Shown in pieces: positions 27,075 through 36,335 of a stretch of DNA of 64,000 nucleotides. Under the pieces are notes generated by a model that was not told the origin of the DNA, did no database searches, and saw only the letters and a program-made list of their open reading frames with translations. Made by a program: the position numbers and the translations under genes. Position 1 is the first letter of the stretch; each line of letters starts with the position of its first letter. The DNA comes from Ferruginibacter albus (lineage in GTDB: Bacteria > Bacteroidota > Bacteroidia > Chitinophagales > Chitinophagaceae). The stretch covers positions 2,196,001 through 2,260,000 of the forward strand of contig NZ_CP083388.1 in NCBI RefSeq assembly GCF_020042285.1, written 5' to 3'.

Positions 27075-29402
27075 TCAAAATGCAATAGCCACCTGTGTTC
27101 CCGTATAGTTAACCGTTCTTGTGTACGCATCGTTATGCACGCCTGTGCCCATGTTTTTATCAACCAATACAATGTTGAATTTTCTTGAGAGCAGCATTCC
27201 TTTAAAGCTTCCACTTCGTTTGCCAATGGTTAATGTTTTCTCCTTATTGTTCCATACAATATCAATTGTACTGAACATTCCTTTCTTATAATTGAATCCA
27301 TCGCCTTCATCTTCATATAAAGAAAATTTTCCATCGGCTCCGGGATAAATTCTTAGCTCAATAGTATCAGTTGCTTTTTCATCTACATATTGCATTGCCG
27401 GACCTAAAGGCACGATGCTTCCGGCATGTACATAAACAGGAATGCGTTCAACAGGTGCTGCCGCATGAATGGTTTGTCCACCTCCTAATTTTTCACCTGA
27501 CCAGAAATCTATCCACTCAGTTCCTTTCGGCAAGTAAACATCACGGCTACGCATACCTGAATCTGTAACAGGCGCTGCTAAAAAAGCAGGTCCATACATA
27601 AACTCATCTTTTATATCATATACATTTTTATCATTCTCAAAATCGAACGACAACAAACGCATTGGAGTATATTGTTTATTAGCAATATTGGCTGCTAATG
27701 AATAAACATATGGCATTAAGCGATACCGGAGTTCATCGTATTGGGTGCAGATCTTTTGCACATTCTCTCCATAAGCCCACAACTCATTCGGCAGCTCTCC
27801 CACATCTCCTCTTTTGCGGTACCCATGCGAGCGAAAGATGGGACAAAACGTTCCATATTGCCACCAGCGAACATACAATTCACGATAGGCTTCACTTTCA
27901 GGATCGCCGCCTTCATAACCGCCAACATCTGTTGTCCAATAAGGAATACCGCTCGCTGTAAAATTTAAGCCTGCTGTGATCTGGTTCTTTAGTTCTTTAA
28001 AAGTAGTTTGTATATCGCCCGACCACACCACTGTACCATAATGCTGTTGCGATGCCCAGCCTGAACGGGTAATAATATAAGGTCGTTTGTCAGGGTGCGC
28101 TTTCAATAATCCTTTATAAAAATTAGAAGAGTGATACAAAGAATACAAATTGCGTACCTGGGTAGCCGGACCGAGATAAGTTTTTGTTTTCAAAAATGTT
28201 TCAGTAATATCTGGTTCCGGCCCGTCAAGGAACCAGCCGTCGATCCCTTTATCTCCTAAACTATCATTTGCCAGCTTCCAATATAATGCTGCCGCTTTAG
28301 GATCAAATGGATCGTAAATGGTAGCGCCGTTGAAAATGGCTGTTCCTCCTCCCAGTAAACAGCCGGCATCTTTCATTATTTTATAATTGTTTGTCTTTGA
28401 TTCAAAGCCCGGCCATATTGTTACAATTGCTTTTGAGTTATACTGATGAAAGCTATCCATCATTTGCTTTGGTTGCGGAAATGAGGCTTCATCAAAGTGA
28501 TGGGACCCCATTCCATATTTACCCCAAAAAAAATAATCAATAAAGATGGAGTTCATCGGTATTTTTTCATCACGCATTCTTTTTACTACGCTAATAGCCT
28601 CTTGCTGTGATGTATACCTGTTACGGCTTTGATGATAGCCCAACGCCCATTTAGGCATTAATGGCGCATCACCGGTGAGCTTACGGTATTGCTGTAAAAT
28701 AGTATCTAATTTATCTCCAAAAAATAAAAAGAAATTTGTTCCGTTGCCTTCATCTGATTGAAAAGACATTCCGCTTGTATCATCTTTAAAAATTGTTCTG
28801 GAAGCATTATCCCAAAACATTCCCCAGCCATTTGTAGAGAGTATAACGGGAACGCTTACCTGCGTATTGAACTGCACCAGTTCCCTGGTTTTTCCTCTAA
28901 GATTTAAATAACCATCTCTATACTGGCCTAACCCGTACAATGCTTCGTCAGCAGTAAGCTGAAAATTATCTTTTATAACTAGTTGTTTGTTTGTAATTGC
29001 AGAACGATTTGCTCCGGGAAATTCTTCTACAACTTTTTTCCCTTTTTGATCGTAAAAAGAAATGCTGCTGTTTGATTTATCAATCGAAAGAGAATAAAAA
29101 GCAGTTTTTAATTCAATAGCGTTTTTTGTGTCGGTAACTTTAAACTCTATTCGTTGCGGAGAATTAACAACGCCATAATTTTTAAGCTCCGGTATATTTA
29201 CAGGGCTTCCAAATTTTATTTGAATTGTTTTGTTTAAATATGGAATGAAAACCAGTTGCCCGTTTTTAGTAGTAACAGTTAAGCTATTGTTTCCCTTTTC
29301 CCATTTAACAACTTTCAATAAGCTATTAGTTTGTGCGTTGCTATGAAAATGAAATAAGATTAAAAAGAATAAACTATAGAATATTATTTTAAAGTTGTTC
29401 AT
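27075..29402 (-). CDS. GH31 family alpha-glycosidase (alpha-xylosidase-like)
   Basis: A 775-aa exported GH31 enzyme, signal MNNFKIIFYSLFFLILFHFH, start at ATG 29400-29402 (TTG 29447 rejected because it buries the signal). The N-terminal beta-sandwich ends near 'ALYGLGQYRDG'. The barrel has 'GYHQSRNRYTSQQEA', the nucleophile region 'GIDGWFLDGPEPDI', the acid/base region 'VWSGDIQTTF' and 'PYWTTDVGGY', followed by C-terminal beta domains ('LYEDEGDGFNYKKG'). The motifs agree with bacterial alpha-xylosidases of GH31. It is the last gene of the xylB-xylA-symporter block, which supports xylose release, although alpha-glucosidase activity cannot be excluded. Confidence 0.88.
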   Translation of the reverse strand: MNNFKIIFYSLFFLILFHFHSNAQTNSLLKVVKWEKGNNSLTVTTKNGQLVFIPYLNKTIQIKFGSPVNIPELKNYGVVNSPQRIEFKVTDTKNAIELKTAFYSLSIDKSNSSISFYDQKGKKVVEEFPGANRSAITNKQLVIKDNFQLTADEALYGLGQYRDGYLNLRGKTRELVQFNTQVSVPVILSTNGWGMFWDNASRTIFKDDTSGMSFQSDEGNGTNFFLFFGDKLDTILQQYRKLTGDAPLMPKWALGYHQSRNRYTSQQEAISVVKRMRDEKIPMNSIFIDYFFWGKYGMGSHHFDEASFPQPKQMMDSFHQYNSKAIVTIWPGFESKTNNYKIMKDAGCLLGGGTAIFNGATIYDPFDPKAAALYWKLANDSLGDKGIDGWFLDGPEPDITETFLKTKTYLGPATQVRNLYSLYHSSNFYKGLLKAHPDKRPYIITRSGWASQQHYGTVVWSGDIQTTFKELKNQITAGLNFTASGIPYWTTDVGGYEGGDPESEAYRELYVRWWQYGTFCPIFRSHGYRKRGDVGELPNELWAYGENVQKICTQYDELRYRLMPYVYSLAANIANKQYTPMRLLSFDFENDKNVYDIKDEFMYGPAFLAAPVTDSGMRSRDVYLPKGTEWIDFWSGEKLGGGQTIHAAAPVERIPVYVHAGSIVPLGPAMQYVDEKATDTIELRIYPGADGKFSLYEDEGDGFNYKKGMFSTIDIVWNNKEKTLTIGKRSGSFKGMLLSRKFNIVLVDKNMGTGVHNDAYTRTVNYTGTQVAIAF

Positions 29403-29539
29403 ATCAATATAGTTTCCTTTATCAAAACATACTTTATGCTTTAGCAAAAGCTTAATAGCAGTATGATCGTTGAAGCGAATAGCACAACAATGCTGATCTA
29501 AAAAACAAGTGTTTGTTTCAAAATAAAACTAACAGCCTA

Positions 29540-31192
29540 TTATTTTTTCCAAATGCTTTCAATTTCTTCCAATGTTTTGCCTTTTGTTTCCGGCACTAAC
29601 TTCCAAATGAATATGGCAGAAAGAACCGACATTATTCCATATATCCAATACGCAAATCCATGATTGAATTTTTCGGTGAGCGCTACGTTATCGTTCATCA
29701 TTGGAAATGTAAACGACACAACCCAATTGGCTACCCACTGCGCTGCCACAGCAATTGATAAAGCGCCACGTATACTATTGGGAAATATTTCTGCAAGCAA
29801 TACCCAACAAACCGGTCCCCAGCTTAATGCAAATGAAGCTGTGTAAATAAGCATGAAGATCAACGCACTTATTCCAAGACTTTGTGAATAAAATGAAAAG
29901 CCTAATGCAATCATACTTACCGCCATTCCTACAGAGCCGATTATCATTAATGGTTTGCGCCCGAATTTATCTACAGTAAATATAGCGACTACAGTAAACG
30001 CAAGATTTACTACGCCTACAATAATTGTTTGCAATAAAGATGAATCAGTGGAGGCACCCATGTTCCTGAAAATATTACCTGCATAATACAACACTACATT
30101 AATGCCAACAAATTGCTGAAACACTGAAAGCATTACCCCCGCTATTATTAATAACGATCCGTAAGAAAGCCACGGACGGCTTGTTTCGTGCAATGTGCCT
30201 TTAATTGCATTGAGAACTGATTGTGCGCTTTGTTTGCCGCCAATTTTTTCTAATACTCTCAATGCTCTATCATCGTGTCCTTTCATGGCGAGATAACGCG
30301 GTGTTTCAGGAACGAAGAATAATAAAAGAAAAAATATAGCAGCAGGAATTACTCCGGAAAAAAACATCCATCGCCAGCCATCTGTAACCAGCCACTGCTC
30401 ATCTCCTTTTCCGGCAATCATATAGTTGACGAAGTAAATTACGAGCATGCCAAAGATGATCGCAAATTGATTAAATGAAACCAGTTTACCACGGATTTTT
30501 GCAGGTGCTATTTCAGCAATGTACATTGGCGAAATCATAGAAGCGAGCCCTACACCGATGCCGCCAATGATACGATATATTACAAATGAATAAACATCCA
30601 AAACTCCGAAAGCATTGAATGCTTCAGGTTTCCAGGCGCCTATGGCAGAAATTAAAAATGTAATAGCAGCAATGAACAAACCATTTTTTCTCCCCAAACT
30701 TTTTGAAACCATCCCTGCTGCTGCGCCGCCGATGATACAACCAATCAATGCACTTGCTATTACAAAACCTTTGATTGAGTCTGCCGCATCTTTAATTGCC
30801 TCGGCTGTTGATGGCAATTGCTGATGTAAAAAATAATATGCCCAAACTGTTAACAATACCAATATGACAACATTAACTATACTCCCTCTTTTACGGCCGA
30901 ATAATTTTGCTAAAAGAATAAAAACTATTATAGTAATTATCAATAAAACAACTACCATTAAGAGCTTATACTGCGTTATTAATGGCATTGTTATAGAAGT
31001 GTAATTATCCGGTTGCAACATTGGCGTAATAAAAAACTCAACCAATGATTTTTCGGCACCATTTACTACGGCTGTATCATACCCAAATAAAAGTCCACCG
31101 AGTGTAGCCACCAACGTTAGCAGCACAATATAAAAACTATTGCTTTGCTGAACAGAAGCCGAACTGCTTTTTCCAGTATCAATAAATGCCAT
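29540..31192 (-). CDS. xylE: Sugar porter MFS transporter (D-xylose/H+ symporter-like), with extra helices
   Basis: A 550-aa sugar-porter-family symporter. Family signatures: 'GGLLFGYDTAVVNGA' in TM1, 'GRKNGLFIAA', 'RIIGGIGVGLASMISPMYIAEIAPAKIRG', 'PETPRYLA', 'QQFVGINVVLYYAGNIF', 'DKFGRKPLMI' and the C-terminal 'VPETKGKTLEEIE'. The usual length is about 460-490 aa. The surplus is a segment at about residues 60-130 containing two additional hydrophobic stretches ('LLMVVVLLIITIIVFILLAK' and 'VVILVLLTVWAYYFL') between TM1 and TM2. Its place 18 bp after xylA makes xylose the likely substrate. Symbol by role and context. Confidence 0.85.
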   Translation of the reverse strand: MAFIDTGKSSSASVQQSNSFYIVLLTLVATLGGLLFGYDTAVVNGAEKSLVEFFITPMLQPDNYTSITMPLITQYKLLMVVVLLIITIIVFILLAKLFGRKRGSIVNVVILVLLTVWAYYFLHQQLPSTAEAIKDAADSIKGFVIASALIGCIIGGAAAGMVSKSLGRKNGLFIAAITFLISAIGAWKPEAFNAFGVLDVYSFVIYRIIGGIGVGLASMISPMYIAEIAPAKIRGKLVSFNQFAIIFGMLVIYFVNYMIAGKGDEQWLVTDGWRWMFFSGVIPAAIFFLLLFFVPETPRYLAMKGHDDRALRVLEKIGGKQSAQSVLNAIKGTLHETSRPWLSYGSLLIIAGVMLSVFQQFVGINVVLYYAGNIFRNMGASTDSSLLQTIIVGVVNLAFTVVAIFTVDKFGRKPLMIIGSVGMAVSMIALGFSFYSQSLGISALIFMLIYTASFALSWGPVCWVLLAEIFPNSIRGALSIAVAAQWVANWVVSFTFPMMNDNVALTEKFNHGFAYWIYGIMSVLSAIFIWKLVPETKGKTLEEIESIWKK

Positions 31193-31210
31193 ATTATTTG
31201 TTTTAAAAGA

Positions 31211-32539
31211 TTAGATGTATTGATTGATAATATTTTCAAAATATTCTTGCCTGCCGCTGATCATTTTTGGTTCACCGTTTTGTACGGCATAGTTTCTTAG
31301 ATCTTCCAGGGAAAGTTTTCCGTCTTCAAAATCTTTACCGGTTGAACTTTCATAAGAGGCATACCTGTCTTTACGTAATTTCTTATACTCAGATCTTTGT
31401 AAAATGTTATCTGCAATAATCAATGCCCTTGCAAAACTGTCCATGCCTCCAATGTGTGCATAGAATAAGTCTGCCATATCAGTAGAGTTTCTCCTGATCT
31501 TCGCATCGAAGTTGATGCCACCACCTTTAAAACCACCTGTTTCTAAAATAATTAATAGCGTTTCCACCAATTCATTGATGTTATTGGGAAACTGATCTGT
31601 ATCCCAGCCATTTTGATAATCCCCCCTGTTTGCATCCATTGAACCTAATAAGCCGGCATCTGCTGCTACTTGCACCTCATGCTGAAACGTGTGCCCCGCA
31701 AGGGTTGCGTGGTTTACTTCTAAATTCAATTTAAAATCATTCATCAAATCATACTGGCGTAAGAAACTAATAACCGTTGCCGCATCATAATCGTATTGAT
31801 GCTTGGATGGTTCACATGGCTTGGGTTCAATAAAGAAAGTTCCTTTGAAACCGTTCTTACGTGCATAATCTTTTGCCATGTGTAAGAACTTTGCCAAATG
31901 CTCCTGTTCTTTTTTCATATTGGTATTGAGCAACGACATATAGCCTTCTCTTCCACCCCAAAAAACATAATTCTCTCCGGATAATTTTATCGTTGCATCT
32001 AATGCCGCTTTCACCTGTGCGCCTGCATGTGCCAATACATGAAAATCAGGATTGGTAGCTGCTCCATTCATGTAACGAACATGTGAAAACAGGTTGGCTG
32101 TTCCCCATAATAATTTCACACCGCTTGCCTTTTGTTTTTCCAACGCATAATCAGTGATGATATTTAAACGTTTTTCATTATCTGAAATATCATTGGTATA
32201 ATCGATCAGGTCAACATCATGAAAACAATAATAAGGCAATGATAATTTTGTAATAAACTCAAAAGCCGCATCCATCTTATCTTTTGCACGTTGAATTGGA
32301 TCGGTGTTTGCATCCCATGGAAAAAAATGTGTAGGACCGCCAAATGGATCTGCGCCACTTCCGTTAAATGAATGCCAGTACGCACATGCAAAGCGAAACC
32401 ATTCTTTCATTGGTTTGCCCGCTACTGTTTTAGATTCTTCGTACCAGCGAAACGCTAATGGATTATCCGTTTCACGTCCTTCATATTTTATCTGATCAAT
32501 ACCTTTGAAATATTCTTTGTCTCCTTTTGTAATTGCCAT
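31211..32539 (-). CDS. xylA: Xylose isomerase
   Basis: 442 aa, cytoplasmic. Interconverts D-xylose and D-xylulose with two divalent metal ions. Hallmarks: '[16 protein letters not shown]' with the catalytic His and adjacent Asp, '[16 protein letters not shown]', '[22 protein letters not shown]' with metal-binding Glu, '[19 protein letters not shown]' with metal-binding Glu/His, and '[22 protein letters not shown]' with metal Asp residues. Length and motifs match class II xylose isomerases. It lies between xylB and the symporter in one transcription unit. The upstream 143-bp gap carries copy B of a dispersed repeat. Confidence 0.98.
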   Translation of the reverse strand: MAITKGDKEYFKGIDQIKYEGRETDNPLAFRWYEESKTVAGKPMKEWFRFACAYWHSFNGSGADPFGGPTHFFPWDANTDPIQRAKDKMDAAFEFITKLSLPYYCFHDVDLIDYTNDISDNEKRLNIITDYALEKQKASGVKLLWGTANLFSHVRYMNGAATNPDFHVLAHAGAQVKAALDATIKLSGENYVFWGGREGYMSLLNTNMKKEQEHLAKFLHMAKDYARKNGFKGTFFIEPKPCEPSKHQYDYDAATVISFLRQYDLMNDFKLNLEVNHATLAGHTFQHEVQVAADAGLLGSMDANRGDYQNGWDTDQFPNNINELVETLLIILETGGFKGGGINFDAKIRRNSTDMADLFYAHIGGMDSFARALIIADNILQRSEYKKLRKDRYASYESSTGKDFEDGKLSLEDLRNYAVQNGEPKMISGRQEYFENIINQYI

Positions 32540-32574
32540 TGTGTTTTTATTTTAATTATGTTATTTTTTTGTTC

Positions 32575-32652
32575 CCGGCATTCTGCGTTTATTCATCATC
32601 GTTGTGAACTTGTTCGTCATCCATTTTTTTCACTGAAAGAAATGAGATAATC
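32575..32652. repeat. Dispersed intergenic repeat, copy B
   Basis: Matches 26851-26930. The identical 18-bp core atcgttgtgaacttgttc is at 32598-32615, flanked by ccggcattc upstream and atgagataatc downstream. It sits in the xylB-xylA spacer. Confidence 0.65.
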
Positions 32653-32682
32653 TCACTTGTAAAGCATATCGTCATTCAACAA

Positions 32683-34179
32683 TTATTTCATTTGCTTCTC
32701 TAATGCTGCCTTCCACTTTTCATATACTTTATTATATGCCGATACTTTTTCTTTATCAGGATGAATTGTTTCTAAGAGCTCCAGTTTCGCAAATGCTTCC
32801 TGTGGTGTTTTATAAATCCCTAAACCTACACCTGCGCCTAACGCAGCACCCACACTGCCATCTGTGTTATATAATTCCAAACTCAAACCTGTAGCATTTA
32901 CAAATGCTTCCGCAAATACCTTACTTAAAAACATATTTGCCTTACCTGTTTTAACCACCTTTGTTTGCATGCCATTCTCACGCATAATATCCAAACCATA
33001 ACGGAATGCATACGCTATTCCTTCCTGCACCGCCCTGAACAGATGTGCTTTGCTGTGCTTATTCAAGTTGATATTGTTGAATTCAGCACTTAATTGTTTA
33101 TTACATAACATTCGTTCTGCTCCATTCCCGAAAGGAAGAAACAGCAGATCATCGGCTCCAATAGAAACAGAAGAAGCCATTTCATTCATTTGTTGGTAAG
33201 ACAAATTTTCATCCACCAGGTTTTTTATCCAGCGATTACTGATACCTGCGCCATTGATACAAAGCAGCACTCCCAAGCGGTTATTTTCATTAGTGTGATT
33301 AACATGCGCAAATGTGTTAACTCTTGAAAGTTTATCGTAAGCCAATGAATCGTTTACAGCATAGATAACACCGCTTGTTCCTGCTGTAGTTGCAATTTCA
33401 CCAGGCTCAAATACATTCAATGATAAGGCATTGTTTGGTTGATCGCCGGCTTTATAAGTTACCGGAATTCCTTCCGGCAAGTTCAATTCTTTTGCTGCTG
33501 TTGCTGTAATATTTCCATGCGAAGAAAACACCGAGTGTAAAGAAGGGATTAGCTTTTTATCAAATCCGAAAGCTTGTAAAATATCTTCAGATAATTGTTG
33601 TTGTTTAAAATCCCAAAACACTCCTTCTGATAACGCTGATATTGTTGTGGTAACCCTATCCGTTAGTTGCATGGCAATATAATCGCCCGGCAATAATATT
33701 TTATCGATCTTATTATATATACCGGGTTCATTATCTTTTACCCATGACAGTTTGGAGGCAGTAAAATTGCCGGGAAAGTTCAATAAATGTGATAATGATC
33801 TTTCTGCGCCAATTACTGACAACCCTTTCTCTGCTTGCTTTTCCGTGCGACTATCGCACCAAATAATGGCGTCACGTAATACATTATTTTTTTCATCTAC
33901 AATCACCAATCCATGCATTTGATAAGAAATACCGATTGCCTTTATGTCTGCAGGTGAGTATAAATTTGTTTGATTTGCTCTTATAATAGCCGCTTTTACA
34001 TCGCTCCACCATTGCAAAGGAGATTGCTCAGCCCAATGTTGGAACGGTAATCTAATTTCACGTTCTGTATTATCCGGATAAGTAACCGACACAATATTTC
34101 TTTGTGAAAGTGCATCCACTATTGATACTTTAATGGAAGAAGTACCTACGTCTATTCCCAGGAGAAGCGTTTTATTCAT
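32683..34179 (-). CDS. xylB: Xylulokinase
   Basis: A 498-aa FGGY-family carbohydrate kinase that phosphorylates D-xylulose to xylulose-5-phosphate, feeding the pentose phosphate pathway. The N-terminal ATPase motif is 'LLLGIDVGTSSIKVSIVD'. 'SYQMHGLVIVDEKNNVLRDAIIWCDSR' carries the MHG motif seen in xylulokinases. 'YKAGDQPNNALSLN' contains the catalytic Asp of the G-D-Q-P region, and 'NTDGSVGAALGAG' is near the C-terminus. The frame opens at 34254, but the ATG at 34177-34179 starts exactly at the kinase fold (MNKTLLLG) and lies downstream of the palindromic operator, so it is chosen. First gene of the xylose operon, divergent from lacI. Confidence 0.96.
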   Translation of the reverse strand: MNKTLLLGIDVGTSSIKVSIVDALSQRNIVSVTYPDNTEREIRLPFQHWAEQSPLQWWSDVKAAIIRANQTNLYSPADIKAIGISYQMHGLVIVDEKNNVLRDAIIWCDSRTEKQAEKGLSVIGAERSLSHLLNFPGNFTASKLSWVKDNEPGIYNKIDKILLPGDYIAMQLTDRVTTTISALSEGVFWDFKQQQLSEDILQAFGFDKKLIPSLHSVFSSHGNITATAAKELNLPEGIPVTYKAGDQPNNALSLNVFEPGEIATTAGTSGVIYAVNDSLAYDKLSRVNTFAHVNHTNENNRLGVLLCINGAGISNRWIKNLVDENLSYQQMNEMASSVSIGADDLLFLPFGNGAERMLCNKQLSAEFNNINLNKHSKAHLFRAVQEGIAYAFRYGLDIMRENGMQTKVVKTGKANMFLSKVFAEAFVNATGLSLELYNTDGSVGAALGAGVGLGIYKTPQEAFAKLELLETIHPDKEKVSAYNKVYEKWKAALEKQMK

Positions 34180-34234
34180 TTGGCAAACTGCTGTTTTTAG
34201 CAATATTCGATTTGCTAAAGTAGCTTTTTTTTCT

Positions 34235-34258
34235 AAAATTGCAATCGATTGCAATTTT
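34235..34258. promoter_or_regulatory. Perfect 24-bp palindrome, LacI-type operator between xylB and lacI
   Basis: Twelve-base half sites, aaaattgcaatc and its exact complement, are centred on CG at 34246/34247. The inner ttgcaatcgattgcaa has the A/T-rich, central-CG form bound by LacI/GalR-family dimers. It lies 55 bp upstream of xylB's ATG and about 105 bp upstream of the regulator's ATG. A TACTTTAG sequence on the minus strand at 34216-34223 could be the xylB -7 box, so binding would block initiation. Confidence 0.8.
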
Positions 34259-34362
34259 TTATTTTTACGATGCTTTTCATACTATGAAAACAAAGCTACA
34301 AAGTAGGAAAATCTTTGTTTACTTTGTAATCGAAGTTTCGTTGAGAGAAACAAAAGTAAATT

Positions 34363-35367
34363 ATGGATAAAGAAGTCACCATATACGATATTGCCGAAAA
34401 ACTGAACATCTCGGCCACTACCGTTAGTAGAGGACTCAATAATAATCCTGTTATTAACAGTAAAACGAGGGAAAAGATCCATGCCATTGCAAAAGATTTA
34501 GGATATCGCCACAATACTATTGCGAGTAATTTAAGAAAACAACAATCTAAAACCATTGGTGTATTGTTGCATGAGGTAAATAGTAACTTCTCTACTTCTG
34601 TATTGGCGGGCATTGAAAAGACCGCTTCAGCAGCAGGATACGATCTATTGATCGCACACTCAGCTGAAGATAGCACAAAAGAAAAAGCCAATACAAAAAA
34701 CCTGCTAAATAAACGTGTGGACGGATTGATCGTATCACTTGCGCTTAATACACAAGAGACGGATCATTTTGACTTTTTTTTTGAAAGAAAGATTCCCGTA
34801 GTTTTTTTCGATCGCGTAATTACCAATAGCAAATGCACCAAGGTTGTTATCGACAATTTTAAATGCGGCTATGACGCAACGTTTCATCTTTTAAAAAAAG
34901 GATACAAAAAAATTGCCCATATAACGGCTAACCTTACCCGAAATGTTTATTATGACAGGCTCGAAGGATACAAGCAAGCTTTAAAAGAAAAAAAAATCTC
35001 TTTTAACGAAGACCTCGTAAAAATTTGCAGCTTAGATAAAGAAGCCACAATAGAAGCGGTAGAAGAATTATTAAAGTCAAAGCCTGACGCTTTCTTTATT
35101 ACCAATGATTTTGCCGCTGCTGTATGTATTAACCTGCTTCATGAAAGGGGATTGAACATCCCGAAAGATATAGCAGTATTTGGGTTTAATAATGATGTAT
35201 TGTGTGATCTGATCACGCCTAAGCTTTCTACGATCGAATACCCGGGCATGCAAATGGGAGAAGTGGCTGCAAAAGAACTGATCCGTCAAATCAAATCGAA
35301 TAATATCCCTAAGAAAACAAAGACCATTACAATTCCTTCCAAATTAATTATACGGGAGTCTGCTTAA
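34363..35367 (+). CDS. LacI-family transcriptional regulator (probable xylose repressor)
   Basis: A 334-aa LacI/GalR regulator. The N-terminal helix-turn-helix and hinge are seen in 'VTIYDIAEKLNISATTVSRGLNNN' (residues about 5-28) and 'AKDLGYRHNTIASNLRKQ'. The periplasmic-binding-like effector domain runs from 'TIGVLLHEVNSNFSTSVLAGIE' through 'VFFDRVI', 'DAFFITNDFAAAVCINLL' and 'DIAVFGFNNDVLCDLITPKLSTI'. The ligand is probably xylose or a related sugar, from its divergent orientation to xylB and the palindrome between them. A TTACTTTG at 34319-34326 is a one-mismatch -7 box candidate. The gene converges on the aldose epimerase with a 3-bp gap. Confidence 0.93.
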   Translation: MDKEVTIYDIAEKLNISATTVSRGLNNNPVINSKTREKIHAIAKDLGYRHNTIASNLRKQQSKTIGVLLHEVNSNFSTSVLAGIEKTASAAGYDLLIAHSAEDSTKEKANTKNLLNKRVDGLIVSLALNTQETDHFDFFFERKIPVVFFDRVITNSKCTKVVIDNFKCGYDATFHLLKKGYKKIAHITANLTRNVYYDRLEGYKQALKEKKISFNEDLVKICSLDKEATIEAVEELLKSKPDAFFITNDFAAAVCINLLHERGLNIPKDIAVFGFNNDVLCDLITPKLSTIEYPGMQMGEVAAKELIRQIKSNNIPKKTKTITIPSKLIIRESA

Positions 35368-35370
35368 TTA

Positions 35371-36330
35371 TTAAGCCGTAAACTTAAAGACAGTTGTTGT
35401 CTGGAATTGATCGCCGGGCTCTAATACTGTTGAAGGAAAATTCGTATGGTTGGGAGAATCCGGAAAATGCTGCGTTTCCAAACACAAAGAGTCTCCGGCT
35501 GTATAAAATTGTAATCCGGGCTCTGTCGTAAATATTTCCATTTTTATTTTACTTATATCCCCTATTAATGTAGCCGCCAATGAGAGATTACCATTGGATC
35601 TGTTTAAAACAAAATTATGGTCGTAACCATCGATTAACTTTAACTGCATATCGGTTTTGTGTATATCCTCCCCCACTCTTTTAGAAGCTCTGAAATCAAA
35701 AAATGTTTTTTCTACTGTTTTTATTTCTCCTGTAGGAATTAATTCTTTGTTAACCGGTGTAAAATGATCTGCATTAATTGACAGTATATGATCAGTGATT
35801 AAACCAGCGCCAGCTCCATTCAAATTAAAATAAGGATGAGCTGTTAAATTGATTATTGTAGGAGTATCTGTCACCGCACTGCAATCTATCTGCATCGTAT
35901 TATCATTCTTTATTGTATAGCATACCGTTAGTTTCAGGTTTCCGGGATAACCTTCTTCTTCATCAGCGGACAAATACTCAAATGTGATACTATTATTTTC
36001 TTTCTTAGTTATCTTCCAGGCAACAGTATGAAACCCTTTTGTACCTCCATGCAAATGATGTTGACCATGATTTACCGGAAGCTGGTATTCCTTTCCATTC
36101 AACTTAAATTTTCCATGTGCAATTCTATTTGCATAACGTCCTACCAAAGCACCGTGAAATACGGCTGAATTATTAATGTATTCATCTGCCGTTTCATAAC
36201 CAACTACAACATTTATTTTTTTTCCCTCAATCGGTATCCACATGCTTACCCATCTTGCACCATAGTTACTGATGGCTGCTTCATAACCGTTATCATTTTT
36301 AATTGTATAAAATCCAATTTCGTTTTGCAT
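35371..36330 (-). CDS. galM: Aldose 1-epimerase
   Basis: 319 aa, no signal peptide, so cytoplasmic. Interconverts alpha and beta anomers of aldoses. 'GALVGRYANRIAHGKFKLNGKEYQLPVNHGQHHLHGG' is the family's N-terminal signature with substrate His. The catalytic acid His is in 'INLTAHPYFNLNG' and the base Glu is in 'STVLEPGDQF'. Metabolically it would supply the xylose anomer used by XylA after transport or GH31 cleavage (inference). It is 5 bp from the ThuA-like gene on the same strand, so the two are probably co-transcribed. Confidence 0.95.
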   Translation of the reverse strand: MQNEIGFYTIKNDNGYEAAISNYGARWVSMWIPIEGKKINVVVGYETADEYINNSAVFHGALVGRYANRIAHGKFKLNGKEYQLPVNHGQHHLHGGTKGFHTVAWKITKKENNSITFEYLSADEEEGYPGNLKLTVCYTIKNDNTMQIDCSAVTDTPTIINLTAHPYFNLNGAGAGLITDHILSINADHFTPVNKELIPTGEIKTVEKTFFDFRASKRVGEDIHKTDMQLKLIDGYDHNFVLNRSNGNLSLAATLIGDISKIKMEIFTTEPGLQFYTAGDSLCLETQHFPDSPNHTNFPSTVLEPGDQFQTTTVFKFTA

Positions 36331-36335
36331 AAGTT

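Noticed and set aside
26966-27226. 86-codon minus-strand frame upstream of the Kelch-SARP gene
   Set aside because: It overlaps the 3' end of the GH31 gene on the same strand in another frame, and its residues are those expected from a shifted reading of the GH31 C-terminus.
34180-34254. N-terminal extension of xylulokinase up to 34254
   Set aside because: The extension would be encoded by the operator palindrome, while the FGGY kinase fold begins exactly at ATG 34179.
35362-35376. gcttaattattaagc palindrome at the lacI/galM convergent junction as a terminator
   Set aside because: Only 7-bp AT-rich arms with a 1-nt centre, overlapping both stop codons, and without a clear T run. Too weak to call.
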